NCBI RefSeq assembly: GCF_037126465.1
Contig: NC_088203.1
Coordinates: 102,610,668 to 102,674,667 of the forward strand
Origin: Ornithodoros turicata
Lineage: Eukaryota > Arthropoda > Arachnida > Ixodida > Argasidae
DNA length: 64,000 bases
Direction: 5' to 3'
A model generated the notes under the pieces. The model was not told the DNA's origin and searched no databases. It saw nothing but the letters and a program-made list of their open reading frames with translations. Shown here in pieces: positions 37,201-49,200 of the stretch. The translations under genes were made by a program, and so were the position numbers. How positions within the stretch are numbered: the stretch's first letter is position 1; each line of letters begins with the position of its first letter.

Positions 37201-40200
37201 GAAATGATCCTCTCTCACTCAAACAACCCTTATGATCTTTCCTGATCTTTTCCTTTCTTTTTCTTTGGGGGGGGGGGTACGTTTTCATACATATAAAATT
37301 ATGGGACAAAACGAAATTTTACGAATTCGCACTTTTTGCATATCGCGTTGTATAAGAAGCTCCCCCAGTGAGTAATTACGAAGTAATGCTTTGACAAAGC
37401 GAGCGCTATAACGTAAGTTCGTCAATATGTTGCATTTTTAGCACTATCTTTATCCAGATTTAAAACACGTTACTTTGAAGCGCTGTGGCAGTTCCCAAAC
37501 TTTGTGGCCGCGATGGATGGCAAACACGCAGAAATAGTGAAACCGAGGAAAACTGGCTCCGTTTATTACAACTGTTCGTCCTCGTTGGTGCTTGTAAGGA
37601 CACAATGTATGCACGACCTCCGCAGTGGCCGGCTCGTGGATTAAATTTTGAGCCCTTTTGGATTACCTGGCGTGCGACATACTGCTCACACATTTTCTCG
37701 TTTTTAAACGAAACTACCAGCATCCCGAGCCGATACCTTTTGGTTTGGAATGCGAGCATGCAGCCAACTCGTTATTAATAGTTAACGAGTTCTTAACTGA
37801 TACAACGACTACGCCGTGAATATGGGGACCCAAAAAGTGCTTTGGTGTACATACATACCGTTGCTTCGACATCCAGGTGTCTGTTTTACGTTTAAAAAAC
37901 GTTCTGTTCTCACATGGCATGTTTCCATGGTACATTTCGGTATTGCTCATCGGCAAGTTTCCACAAAATCGAGTGTTGCTCTACCAGGTGTATTAGATAA
38001 AAACAAAAGAGCTTGTCACATTGGCAACAGAAAGTGGCTTTTCTTTTTTTTTCCTCCTCCCCGGAAGGCTCTGCGCGTCAGCCGTCAGATTCTGTGCCCC
38101 GCGAACAAACTATCAAACTATCCGCGTGGTTCTTTCTGACGGACGGAGCTGCCGAGCGCAGTGATGTTGCACAAGGCTCTTTCATATCTCGCCAAAAATA
38201 AGATAAGAACGTGCGCGCTTCCTAGATTCTGCTGTACGATAAGCCCCGCCCGCGACCGAATGGTTGGATGATTTGGTGATTACGCTGATACCCCATTCTC
38301 CTCCTTCAGTCGCTGCGCAGTCAGAAAAGGCGCTCGTGTGAATACACGGTTACTCGACTCTCCGTTGCAACACAGGTGCTGACCTGTTCACTGCGACAGC
38401 TACAAAAGGCAGCGTGAACGAGCAAGCGATATTGAGGACACGACTTATAAGGAATGATACATCATCCTCATCGTATCACACGGACCTTGATGTGATTTCG
38501 ACACATGGTGCTGAACGCTTCATGAAAGGTATGCACACGGACTAATCCTACATACGTTCAATAGGGTTGTATTCGTTGATGCAAACACACAGAAAGCATA
38601 TACAGTCAAACCTCGCTTTACGAACACCCTTCGTTTCTCAGAAAATCGTTCGTAAATCGAGGTATTCGTAAATCGAGGTCCGAGGAGAGCAGTGCACAAA
38701 TACCTCACAAAAACACGGAAAATCGATTTGAATAAGTTTTATTTTTGAAAATACTGCGTAATTGTGCTTTGCACCATACTTTCTGCATGGTCTATCCTTT
38801 TTAGAAGAGATGACAGAAGTCTGACACTTGACTCATCCACCCGGTCCTCAAAGTACCGTATCGCGCGCGGATGAGACTGTTTCCAACGGCAAATATCACG
38901 CTTGTCACCGGCTGTCAGGACTGAACACCTTCTCTTGGAACGGCAAGATGTTTCCATCTCGGAGACCTGGTCCAAACTCACAACCGTTCGGCTGTAAACG
39001 CCCGAATTATTTTTTCGGGAAATGGTGAACCATGTTTGTGGAACGTAGCGACTTTGGGACATTGTATGTTTGGCCTTGGCAGCATGTACTGAGGAACTTT
39101 CATTATCCTCCGGTCCATTGGCCTGCCCTCTGTACGTTCATAACGCCCGTTCGTATATCGAGGTCAGAATGGCTTGGCTACTTTGGGTCCGTTCCCTAAT
39201 AATCCGTTCACAGTTCGGATATCCAGGGTTCGTAAAACGAGGTCAAGATACACGGAAAAAGTTTGGTTCCCTGTGGAGCCGTTCGCAAGTTGAGGGAATT
39301 CGTATATCGAGGGTTCATAAAACGAGGTCCGACTGTATTTGCATACCAGTGCGATTATACTCAAGAGGCGACCTCCTATATGTCACGGCACCCTATCTGC
39401 ATCGCCCTAGGTGCACCCTATCTGCACCTCATCGGTCGCGAACGATGCAACGAATACATCCCGTTCCATTTCACTTCATTTTGCCCCTTTGATTGTTGAT
39501 GAACGGCATGTGTCTCCGATAGCTTTACAAAAGCACAAATTGCCGCAAATGAAGAAACAGGAGCAAAAGGCTGCAAATAAAAAGGTCGAAATTTGATTAG
39601 ATCCATCCCTGCCCGCTTGCAAAATCCAATCAATAGAAGACACGGAAAGAATTTCGTGCGCTCATGTTCTGTTGCGTAACGTTTCCTGCCGCTTCGATGC
39701 AAAGGTACAAAGCAAGACTGTATATTCTAAAGATGATTGCGGGTATACTCGCGGATACCCGCGAAAGTTTGTTCTTCACGGGCATACGTTTTTGTGTCAT
39801 CGCGGGTTGCGGGAAAGGCGCGGGTAGACCCACAATACCCGCAAGCGCAGTCAGCCCGTCGATTTTTCGTGGACGACCCGATTCACTGCGAATATTTGGC
39901 TCAAACTTTCCAAGACGTTAGTGAGTTTTAGTACACCGTTGATAAAGTTGTATCGGAACGGATCGCATTCGTGCGTGACTCAGAATCTTATCCACTGATT
40001 GGTTCCGGTTGATACGGTGAGACGCCCACGTTATCAACGGCCTGCTAAAACTCTATTCTTCGCTTTTATCCATATTCATACCTGCCGTGGTGTGTGAGAT
40101 AATGAGAGCTTATTCTTTGAATATGTTTGCCTCATAGGGCCAATTTTGGCTTTGTTTCGGCAGGTACGCTTCGCGTTAGTAAGCTGGCAAACATGTCAGG

Positions 40201-43200
40201 AGTCGCCACGGTCGCCCAGCATCTATGGTGCGTTGGAAAAGTGGGGCTAACGGACGGTGTCCGCAGCGTCTAACTCGACTCTCCGTTGCAATACAGCAAT
40301 GCAATGCCATGCTGTGACGAACGATCACGGTGCACAAGTGAAACCTAACTACGCAATGGATTGCGGGTTTGTCTACGGTTGCGCGTGCACTCTAAGGAAA
40401 AGAGGGAGTAAAACGGGGAGGAATTGCAGCTTCCACTCCCCTAGTCTTCAATTATTCCCCATTTTAGTCCCCTAACGCAACATTTAGTCCCGACATTTAC
40501 TCCCCAGGACTGCAAATTGTCACTAAACTTCGCGAATGGTCTCCTGAATGCAACAGTCTACGTAAATATGTGCCCTTGGTCAATTTGAACGACATAAGGC
40601 TGTATAACTCAGACAACGTAGCAATTTTCCAGCCACACAGAGTAAGAAACAGTTAACGCATCTTTCTTCGCAAATTGTGCCCTAGTATGGCGCAAGATTT
40701 TATATCACTCGATATATCACCGTTGACGGTTTGCTTCAAAGTATTTTCATGCATGCACACCAATTATGTACCTGGGACTCTTACAACAGCGCGTGAAATG
40801 CGGTCTTCACTCTGACATTCATTTACTCCCGAAATGGACTATCTTTTGCGGCAATGCAATTACTCCCCAAAAGGAGTAAAATCACTCCTTTTTTTCTGTG
40901 ATGTACGCGTCGTGATGTGCGGGTTGCATCACTGAAGCAGGGACGGATCTAGGATTTTCCCGGGGTGGGGCGGGGGTCCGCTATCGACACATACCACGTG
41001 CATGCTGGGATTGGTCTATTGAACCCTATGTTCTGGTCTGGAAGTGAGGGGGGTCCCGGACCCCTGGACCCTCCTCCCGAGATCCGCGCCTGCACTGAAG
41101 TGCGGGTGTGGATGAGGGCTGTGTACTCACGAGTGCGGTGCTCGTGTGGGTACGCATTTTTGTACCCGCACACTCATCTCTACTGGATTCGCCATGCAGC
41201 GTCTTCGTAGCACGGGGTGGACTTGACTCAAAGTAATCCCGATATACTTCATTTGAACTTTTTGGAACTTCGTTGCATTTGTGCTTTCCTTACGATCTCC
41301 TGTTACCCTATCGTCACCGGTTTAGTAGAAAAAAACCTGAGAGCACAACCTGAGAAAACCTGAGGTGTGATTCATCCCAATTACGAAGCGATTGCAGGGC
41401 ATCGACTGCAATACTATGCAACCAGGAGGCCATAGGTGTCGCAGCGCCCTCGTGTGCGCACGCGTATACAGTATTGGCTCATCATGGCTATACCAGCTCT
41501 TTCTCTTCCAGCCGCACAGCTCAAAGGGATGTTTGCGATTGGAGAGCACGTGTACATATTCTTCCAGGAGACTCCGCTAGAAATAGGAACTAAATCATCT
41601 AATCTCAGAAAATCGTATTCACGTATCGCTCGTCTGTGCAAGGTAGGGATACCCTGGTCCCGTAGGCTGCCGCGCGCCCAGAAATACAGCGACGTTGGAG
41701 CGGATAGCCAATGAAATACCTACATCACAGCCGGTCGAGTGTTACCATTTGCCCTCCCGATTTTTGAACATTGAGAGATAGGCTTCTTTTCTTCTGTTTC
41801 TTTTTTCATACGCTAAGGCCTGACATGGTCTGCACGCCATTCAATGAGGAACAAAAAGGCGGTATCATTCTCTGCACCGCACTTGAGTGCTGGTACTTTT
41901 CTAATGTTGTTCAGACACAGGTTTTACAATTGTCCCATGTGCATCTTTTAAGTGTAGCTGTTTGTGGACACTACATAAAAGCTGTACGCCGGCCCTTTCA
42001 TTCATCGTTTCATTGCCCTTACAATTCCGCTTCTGCTTGATATTGAAAATACGAAGTTGTTGCGGTCATAGCATATTCGTAAAGTTAGCGCCAAGTGCCC
42101 TCGGGCAGCCGGCATTGCGTGCGACAGCATGCCTCCCAGGCTGGTCATATCCGCTTCCATCCGCGAATGGTGCACGGCTTTAATTGCATTTCTTTCTTGA
42201 AGGAGAAAACTATACATAGGTTGTTTCGCGAGCTTCCCCAAATTCGATGGTCCTGTTCACCGGTCAGTCATAGTGAAGGGTGAGGTGTCTTAAGTTTTTA
42301 TTCGATGCGTGCACAAACAACACTGAAATAATGTTTGAATTACTTGTCGCATGAACTCACCATGACGGTAACGTCCTTTCCTTACTGCGGCTTTTTGTTT
42401 GAGACATTCACTTCGTTCATCGAAAGTCAAACCGAGCTTGGACAAAGCTTGGCAGGAGCTTGGCGTGCCGACATAGCCGTGCTTGGCAAGTGCTTAGCCA
42501 ACGAGCTCGTTTCTTTGTACGGATCCGCCCCATGGCTGACGGCTTGCCAGACCTCGCTCTGCCTGTCACGATATGCAACATTGCGCCAACGTTGGCTGGC
42601 TGACACTCGACCTTTTCCTCGACTGCTTACTTGGGATGGCGCTACATCTGACTTGCGGACCTCACGTACAGCGATCGTAAAGTCGGGAATCTTACCATGT
42701 CATAATCGGCAACCCCTATGAGGAGCCCGTCCGCACGATCCGCTAGGGGCGCGCGGGCTCATCGGCCCGCGAGAATCTAGATCATGATTGGACAATGGAA
42801 ATTTGAATTTTGAACACGCAGAAGCCGACGTATACGACTACCGTAGCAGACGACAGCAATAGCTCCTATGGGAACGCGTAGAATGATAATCAACTTCAGA
42901 ATGAAATATCTTCCGTGGGATATCCACCGCTTGTCCAAGAATACTAAGATAAGCTGAAATACAAGATATTGTAGAAGTTGAGGAAGCAATAACTGGGGCG
43001 GTGAGTAGCGCCACCGCTGGCTTCCAAATGCGGCGCTGGGAAGGGGTGCCTATGACATGGTCGTTATAATCTAGTGGGTCGTGGTCTTAGGTCAGTGCAC
43101 TCAGTTTCAAGAGTTTCAACTTTTCTTGGTACGAATACAGGAGGTAAGGTACCAATTTGCTCAATACTCTGCAATATACGTACTTACGTTTATAAAATAT

Positions 43201-46200
43201 ACTGCTTATAAAAACGCGCGTACCATTTTTCCAACGTACCTGCCAAAAATACGCAAAGAGAGAGGAACAGACGGAACAGACGGGAGTCTGATGCAGTGAG
43301 TGCTATCGCTCTTTGAGTGTCGTACAGCTGTTATAGTTCATTATGCGTATGTCTCCCGATTTTGAATTTCAGGAGGGCGAATGATAATACTTGGTTGGTT
43401 ATGATCCGTTTGATCGGCTTTCCAGAACCACGCTCCTGTACTTTTGGGCGCACACGACATGGGACAAGCTGCCTGATCTCTTTTGGTAAATGCTTATTTT
43501 GCTGTTGCTTTGTGCAGAATGATAGAGGCGGCGGACAAGCCAATTCCTGGACATCATTCCTCAAAGTTCGGCTCACTTGTGTATTGGCCGAGGCGCATGT
43601 CAAATACTTCGATTTTCTCGGTAGGTGTTAGGCCACATTAAAGTGCTCCTTCAGACTACTTAAAAATTTATACTCCAGAAGCTATTTATAACATTCCCGG
43701 GGAAGACATTATTTACGGCATCTTCAGCAACCGATTCACGTGAGTAGCTGAAATTTGATTTGCTCCAAAATAATGCGCGCAATCCACAGCTAATTCATTT
43801 GAGTATTGATCGAGTTTCCAACTGACGTACGGAATATTGAGCACAAGCTTCGGAAGTGCGATCCTCTGCCAATGGCGGCGGATGGGCTGGCGGACCGGTA
43901 AAATGGCAACAACCGGCAAATGGTTACGACGAATGGTTATAGTTCATGGAATACCACTAGAAAGCACTCGCGATTAGCGAAAGCAAGGAGGTCTCCATAT
44001 GGGTTCAAGATATGACTTGAATGTGCAAGTTCTGTGTAACATACACGCAAGTTATATGCTGTTAAAGGATACAACGAGAAAGTGCGTATACATAGATTCA
44101 TGATTGAAAGCGTTAAAACCCCAGTGCCGGGGAGCTAAAAAGACACAGACACGTTGCACTGTGCAATGTGGACCCCGTGCAATGTGTCTGTCTGTCTTTT
44201 TAGCTCCCCGGCACTGGAGTTTTAATGCTTTTAATGATTCCAGAAAACCGAACAGCAGCATTTTTTACCCTCTTCTTATACATAGGTATTCCGACCATGC
44301 CCCCATGACGTATCTTGCGAATTGTGGAGACACAATCGAAATGCTCGAGGCCAGGAATATGTGGCACCATCCCTACCGGAAATCTGGTATGGATGCCAGT
44401 GGTATCAGCAGTGCAGTACCAGAACTTGAACTGCCTGATATAGATACCTGCCATATACTGGTATTTCATTGATACATGTCTGATATGGATGTAATATCAT
44501 ACCAGATTGCAGATATACGAGCATTGACATCGAGGACATCAATGAAGCTGCATGGCACACTGGCAGGCACTCCTACACTGAAACTAATAGAGGATAATAG
44601 AAGAAGACCAAAAGGGGGGCCAGGGGACATGAGGAAAACTTACACACACTGGCTTGACGTAACAATGAAACAAAATGTAATATGACGTTTCGATGCCTGT
44701 TCGGGCATCACCATCAGAATGAAACAAACGGTACGCCATCCGAGTCCTACTTATAGCTTAGTCATGACCTTGTAGCATTAAGGTAGTGGTCGTTTCCCAA
44801 GCAGCACAATATACTGAAAGTCGAGTGCAATAGGGGTGGTGAGTAGGTGGAAGGCCTTGAACTCTTCCCGCTAAAGAACATTGATAAGACACATGCCGTC
44901 CACCCCTGTTGCACTCGACTTTCCCCAAGCAGCACAATGTACTGAAAGTCGAGTGCAATAGGGGTGGACGGGTAGATGAAAGACCTTGAACGAACTGATG
45001 AAACTAAAGAACATTGATAAGACACATACCATCCACCCCTATTGCACTCGACTTTCGGTACATTCTGCTGCTTGGGTCAGTGCATTGTGCTGCCTGGGTT
45101 GTGACTGTTACATGCGTTATCGTCACGGTGAATGTGCCAAGATTCCAAAAATCTTCTTACCCCCCATCTATGCCCGTGCGCCAGGGTCTTTGCATTGTGA
45201 AAGTCAAAAGAATGACCTGTTTTTTAGCACGTGCTTTTCGACAAGTTTCGTGCGGTGATTCACTGCCGGTGGTTTTGACATCTGGTGCTGACGTTCTTTC
45301 AGTCTCGTGGCTTTCTTTACGAATTGGGTGCTGGGGGACCTCCTGTATAGTTTTTATAGTGCCTATAAATGCCTATTCCGGCGTTGGTGCCTAAAACACC
45401 GATTAAACATCGAAAAATGCCTATAACGGCCCTTACGAAGTGACGGTAGTCCGTTGTGCAAGCGAAATTGACATCGGTCACTTCGCACGACATTTTGAAA
45501 CCATCGATATCACTTAAAAGAAGCGAGTATCCCAAAGGCACTGGAATGTAAGCTGGGAATTGAAAATCGGTTGCTCAGTACAGTCGCTTAGTCGCACATC
45601 CTTTCTCTCATTTTCAGAATTGTGTTGTTGTTGCGTGAGTCGCTATTATAAAATATAGGCACGTTTCGTAACGGTTTTGTCGAAATCTAGAACTCTCAGT
45701 GCTATTGCGTGCTTACATCTAAAAAAACTTTTTAGTTTCCTTCTGTCTTCTTTTTATTGTATGTTTTTTTTTGTGTGTGCAACGAATTTGACACACGGTA
45801 AAATGCTGGAAAGGGGATGTGACGTACGAAGGTAGGTAAAATCCATACGGTTTGACATCCTGGGGATGCTTCCCTCCTTTCGTGCAATCAGTTCCAGCAA
45901 GTCACACGAGCGAAGAATATCGCCCCGTCCAGTGTAAGGAGATATGATCCCCCCTGTTGCGAGCCTTGTGGTAATGCCGAAAACGAAATCTAGAAAGTGG
46001 GGCTAAGAAAATTGCGACTATAGATTTCGATGCTCGAAGCTCAGTTTTGCATTTCGTGCAGCAGGAAGATTAGCGAAACAGGCTCCCATTTACGGTATTG
46101 TTCTTGCGGATGGAACTGATTTATTCACTTTGTTTTTAATTCACTTTTTATTTACTGGTTTATTCACTTTCAGTGCTACAGATGAAAAAAAGGCGACAAT

Positions 46201-49200
46201 TTATAGTGCCTATAATGCCATTTTCAGTGCCTAAATCTGAATTTTTAGAGCCTTTTATAGGTGCTAAAAGTTTTTTTCTTTCCTAAAAATCCGGGCTCTA
46301 GTCACGACTAAGCTATAAGTAGAACTCAAATGGCGTACCGTTTCTTGTTTCATTCTGATGATGATGACCGAACAGACATCGAAACGTCATATTACATTTT
46401 CATTATTACGTCAAGCCAGTGTGTGTAAGTTTTCCTCACTGAAACTAATAATAAATGACTAAGTTGAAAAAGCATTCGGGAAGAAGAGCAGCAGCCGCGC
46501 AAAATTAAGGCGGTGCACACCTGTACATTTTTGTACAGAGCTCTATCTGTGCCCTTACGTTGCTTTGCTTCTGTTCGGGCCGAAGACGAGGTTGCGAAGG
46601 TGTTTGTTCATCCTTTAACCAGGAATGGCCCAATATTCCGTACTCGCTTCCTTCCATACGTATTCCTCGAAGGCATCTGTGGTAATAGAAAGGTTCTTTC
46701 CAAGAAACAACAATTCGTCAGGGTCGATACTCGATACTCTTACCCCACTGTTGGTGGTGGTGTTGGTAGAACCGCCCACATATGCAGCACTAAAGCCTAT
46801 CTTAACATTTAAATAGAATAGATTAGTAAACTAAATCGACACGGGCAAAAAAGACAACTGTGATAAGAAACTACATATCATACACAGGTGTGGTCCTGAC
46901 GGTGACCGACATCATACCGGCATACTTCATTTTTATGTGACACAGTAACACATCTATTATATTCAATACATATTCTTGTATGCGTCTAATGCGTCAGTTA
47001 TCAGCGGTACCTGCTTATCTGTCGCGCATACCAGCCACGTATGATGACCAAGACATATTCGCATACCTGATGCTGGTATTGTTATACCTGCCGCCGCATA
47101 TGACTAGCAGAATAGCAAACCAGCAGGTAAGCAGCTAACAGATTAACAATACGAGCACCTGGAGCCAGCAGCATACCAGCGGCTGGTATGTCCTGTTACC
47201 TGTCCAGTATCACTAGTATACAAAACCAATATGCTGATATCCATGAAATGAACGTTTTAGAAATTCCTAGAACGTTTTAGAAGCTACTGAAGACATGACT
47301 GAGGAATCTCCTCAACATTCCTTCTGCGTAGGCATAGAAGCCCCATTACGAAGAGAAGCCGGCGTTGTAACAGGGAGACCCTTGTGTCCGTGCACAGCGC
47401 AGCACATGAGGAGAAGAGCCAATCAGGCTGCGCTCAGCTGATTCGCTGTTCTCCGTCACGTGGAAGTGCGCAGCGACGGCAGCTGGATCTTGAGCTGTCG
47501 TCAGTTGCGCCTCGTCTCTGGATGTTTTGAGGCTCGTACGTTCTCGTCTCTTGACTCTTGATTCTCTTGAGACTCGTTTCTCGTACGTTCTCTTGTCATG
47601 TCTTCTCATGTTCTATTCTCATGGCTTCAGTAGTTTCTGTATCATGAAAAAAATGGCTAGGAAGCAAGCGAGCTGGTGAAGATGATGCATAATGTATAAA
47701 CCCCGAGACTAGGGAACACGAAGGGACAGACACAATACGAAGTCTCAACAACTTTTTGAGACTTCGTGTTGTGTCTGTCCCTTCGTGTTCCCTAGTCTCG
47801 GGGTTTTCACATTATGCATTGTGTATCATGTCGTGAAGCGTATGTCATATGTGTCATGTCTGTATGTGGCTTAGTGTGGGGGCTCTCGTGTGGTATGGTG
47901 CGGTCTAGGTACGTATTCTGTGTGAAAAGCAAGTAGAAGTAAGACGAATTTCTGATGGTAACACATTGTCATCGCATTAGTTACACTAATCGCCCTGAAA
48001 TTTTTATCCTCCCTATATACTTTATGAAGTGTCTTTCCGAACATTTTAACACACCCTAAAGACAACTAACGCTTCTGATTTACAGCGGCGAATATGCGAT
48101 TTGTTCGTTCCAACTATCCAATATTACTGATGCATTCAACGGGGCATTCCTGAAACCACCGGACCCGACAATTTACCCAGATGGGAAGTGGATTGATGTA
48201 GATGAAGCTGATGTCCCCCAGCCGCGTCCAGGACAGTGCGTCAGCGATTCGCGAACGCTGCCTGTGGACGTGGTCTCCTTCATTGATGACCATCCCCTAC
48301 TCGCAATTGTTATCCAGGGTGATGCTTCTTATGTCAGCGGTCAGATGGCGGCTCTTGCCGTCGTTAAGGTCAAAGTTGGTGGAACATCCTATTCTGTCAT
48401 CTACACTGGTGACCGTGAGTAGCCTCTACAGACTAAATATCAGAATCGTGTCTGTCAGAAATATGTCGGTGCAGTATACATATTTCACATTGGATTCCTG
48501 CAAAATATATTTATTCCACGTGAAGAGGAGTGTCACTGTTGAGTCGGAGAAGCGTGGCTTTACAATGCGTGCAATCTTCCATGTGGGTGCCGCAGATATC
48601 AGCGAGGTGTTGATTTTTCGCTCGCTTTGGCGATTTTTCACGCTCGCGCTGGGTGGATCGCTGGTTTGGGAACAGTCGAGCGAGGAGCGTGGCGTTTCCT
48701 TGCTCTCGCGCCTCAAAATCGCTTGTTTAGGAACGTAGCCTAATTCCCGATGAGCCAGACAGAGTTGTTCTCTGTTTGACACCATGTAACTGGGTAGACA
48801 TAGGCGGTGGTGATATCGTCTCCAAGTTTTCACCTGTATATGCTCTTTTGCGTTACAGGCGATGGAATAATCTATCAAATAGTTGAAAAGAACCCGCAGA
48901 CAAATAATGTCTCTGAACTTGTGGACACGTTTCCAGCCTTTATCAAAGAACCCATTTGGAAGATCGACATATCCAAAGAGGTACGCTCTTTTTCTCTGTT
49001 TAACCCCCCCCCCCCCCGCTCGTATAAAGGCGCATAATACGTTCCGTAACCTTTCCAGCACAATTCGCTCTACGCTTTTTCCGAGCGTGTTGTCATGCAG
49101 TATTCCCTTTACGCATGCAGCGATCGCTACAGGGAATGCTCAAAGTGCGTCAGGAATCCATTCTGTGGTTGGCATGCGGCACTGTCTGTTTGTAGGCCTT

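Noticed and set aside
42335..42721. 128-codon plus-strand frame
   Set aside because: It lies in semaphorin A intron 8, in a 'cttggc'-repetitive stretch, with no family resemblance.
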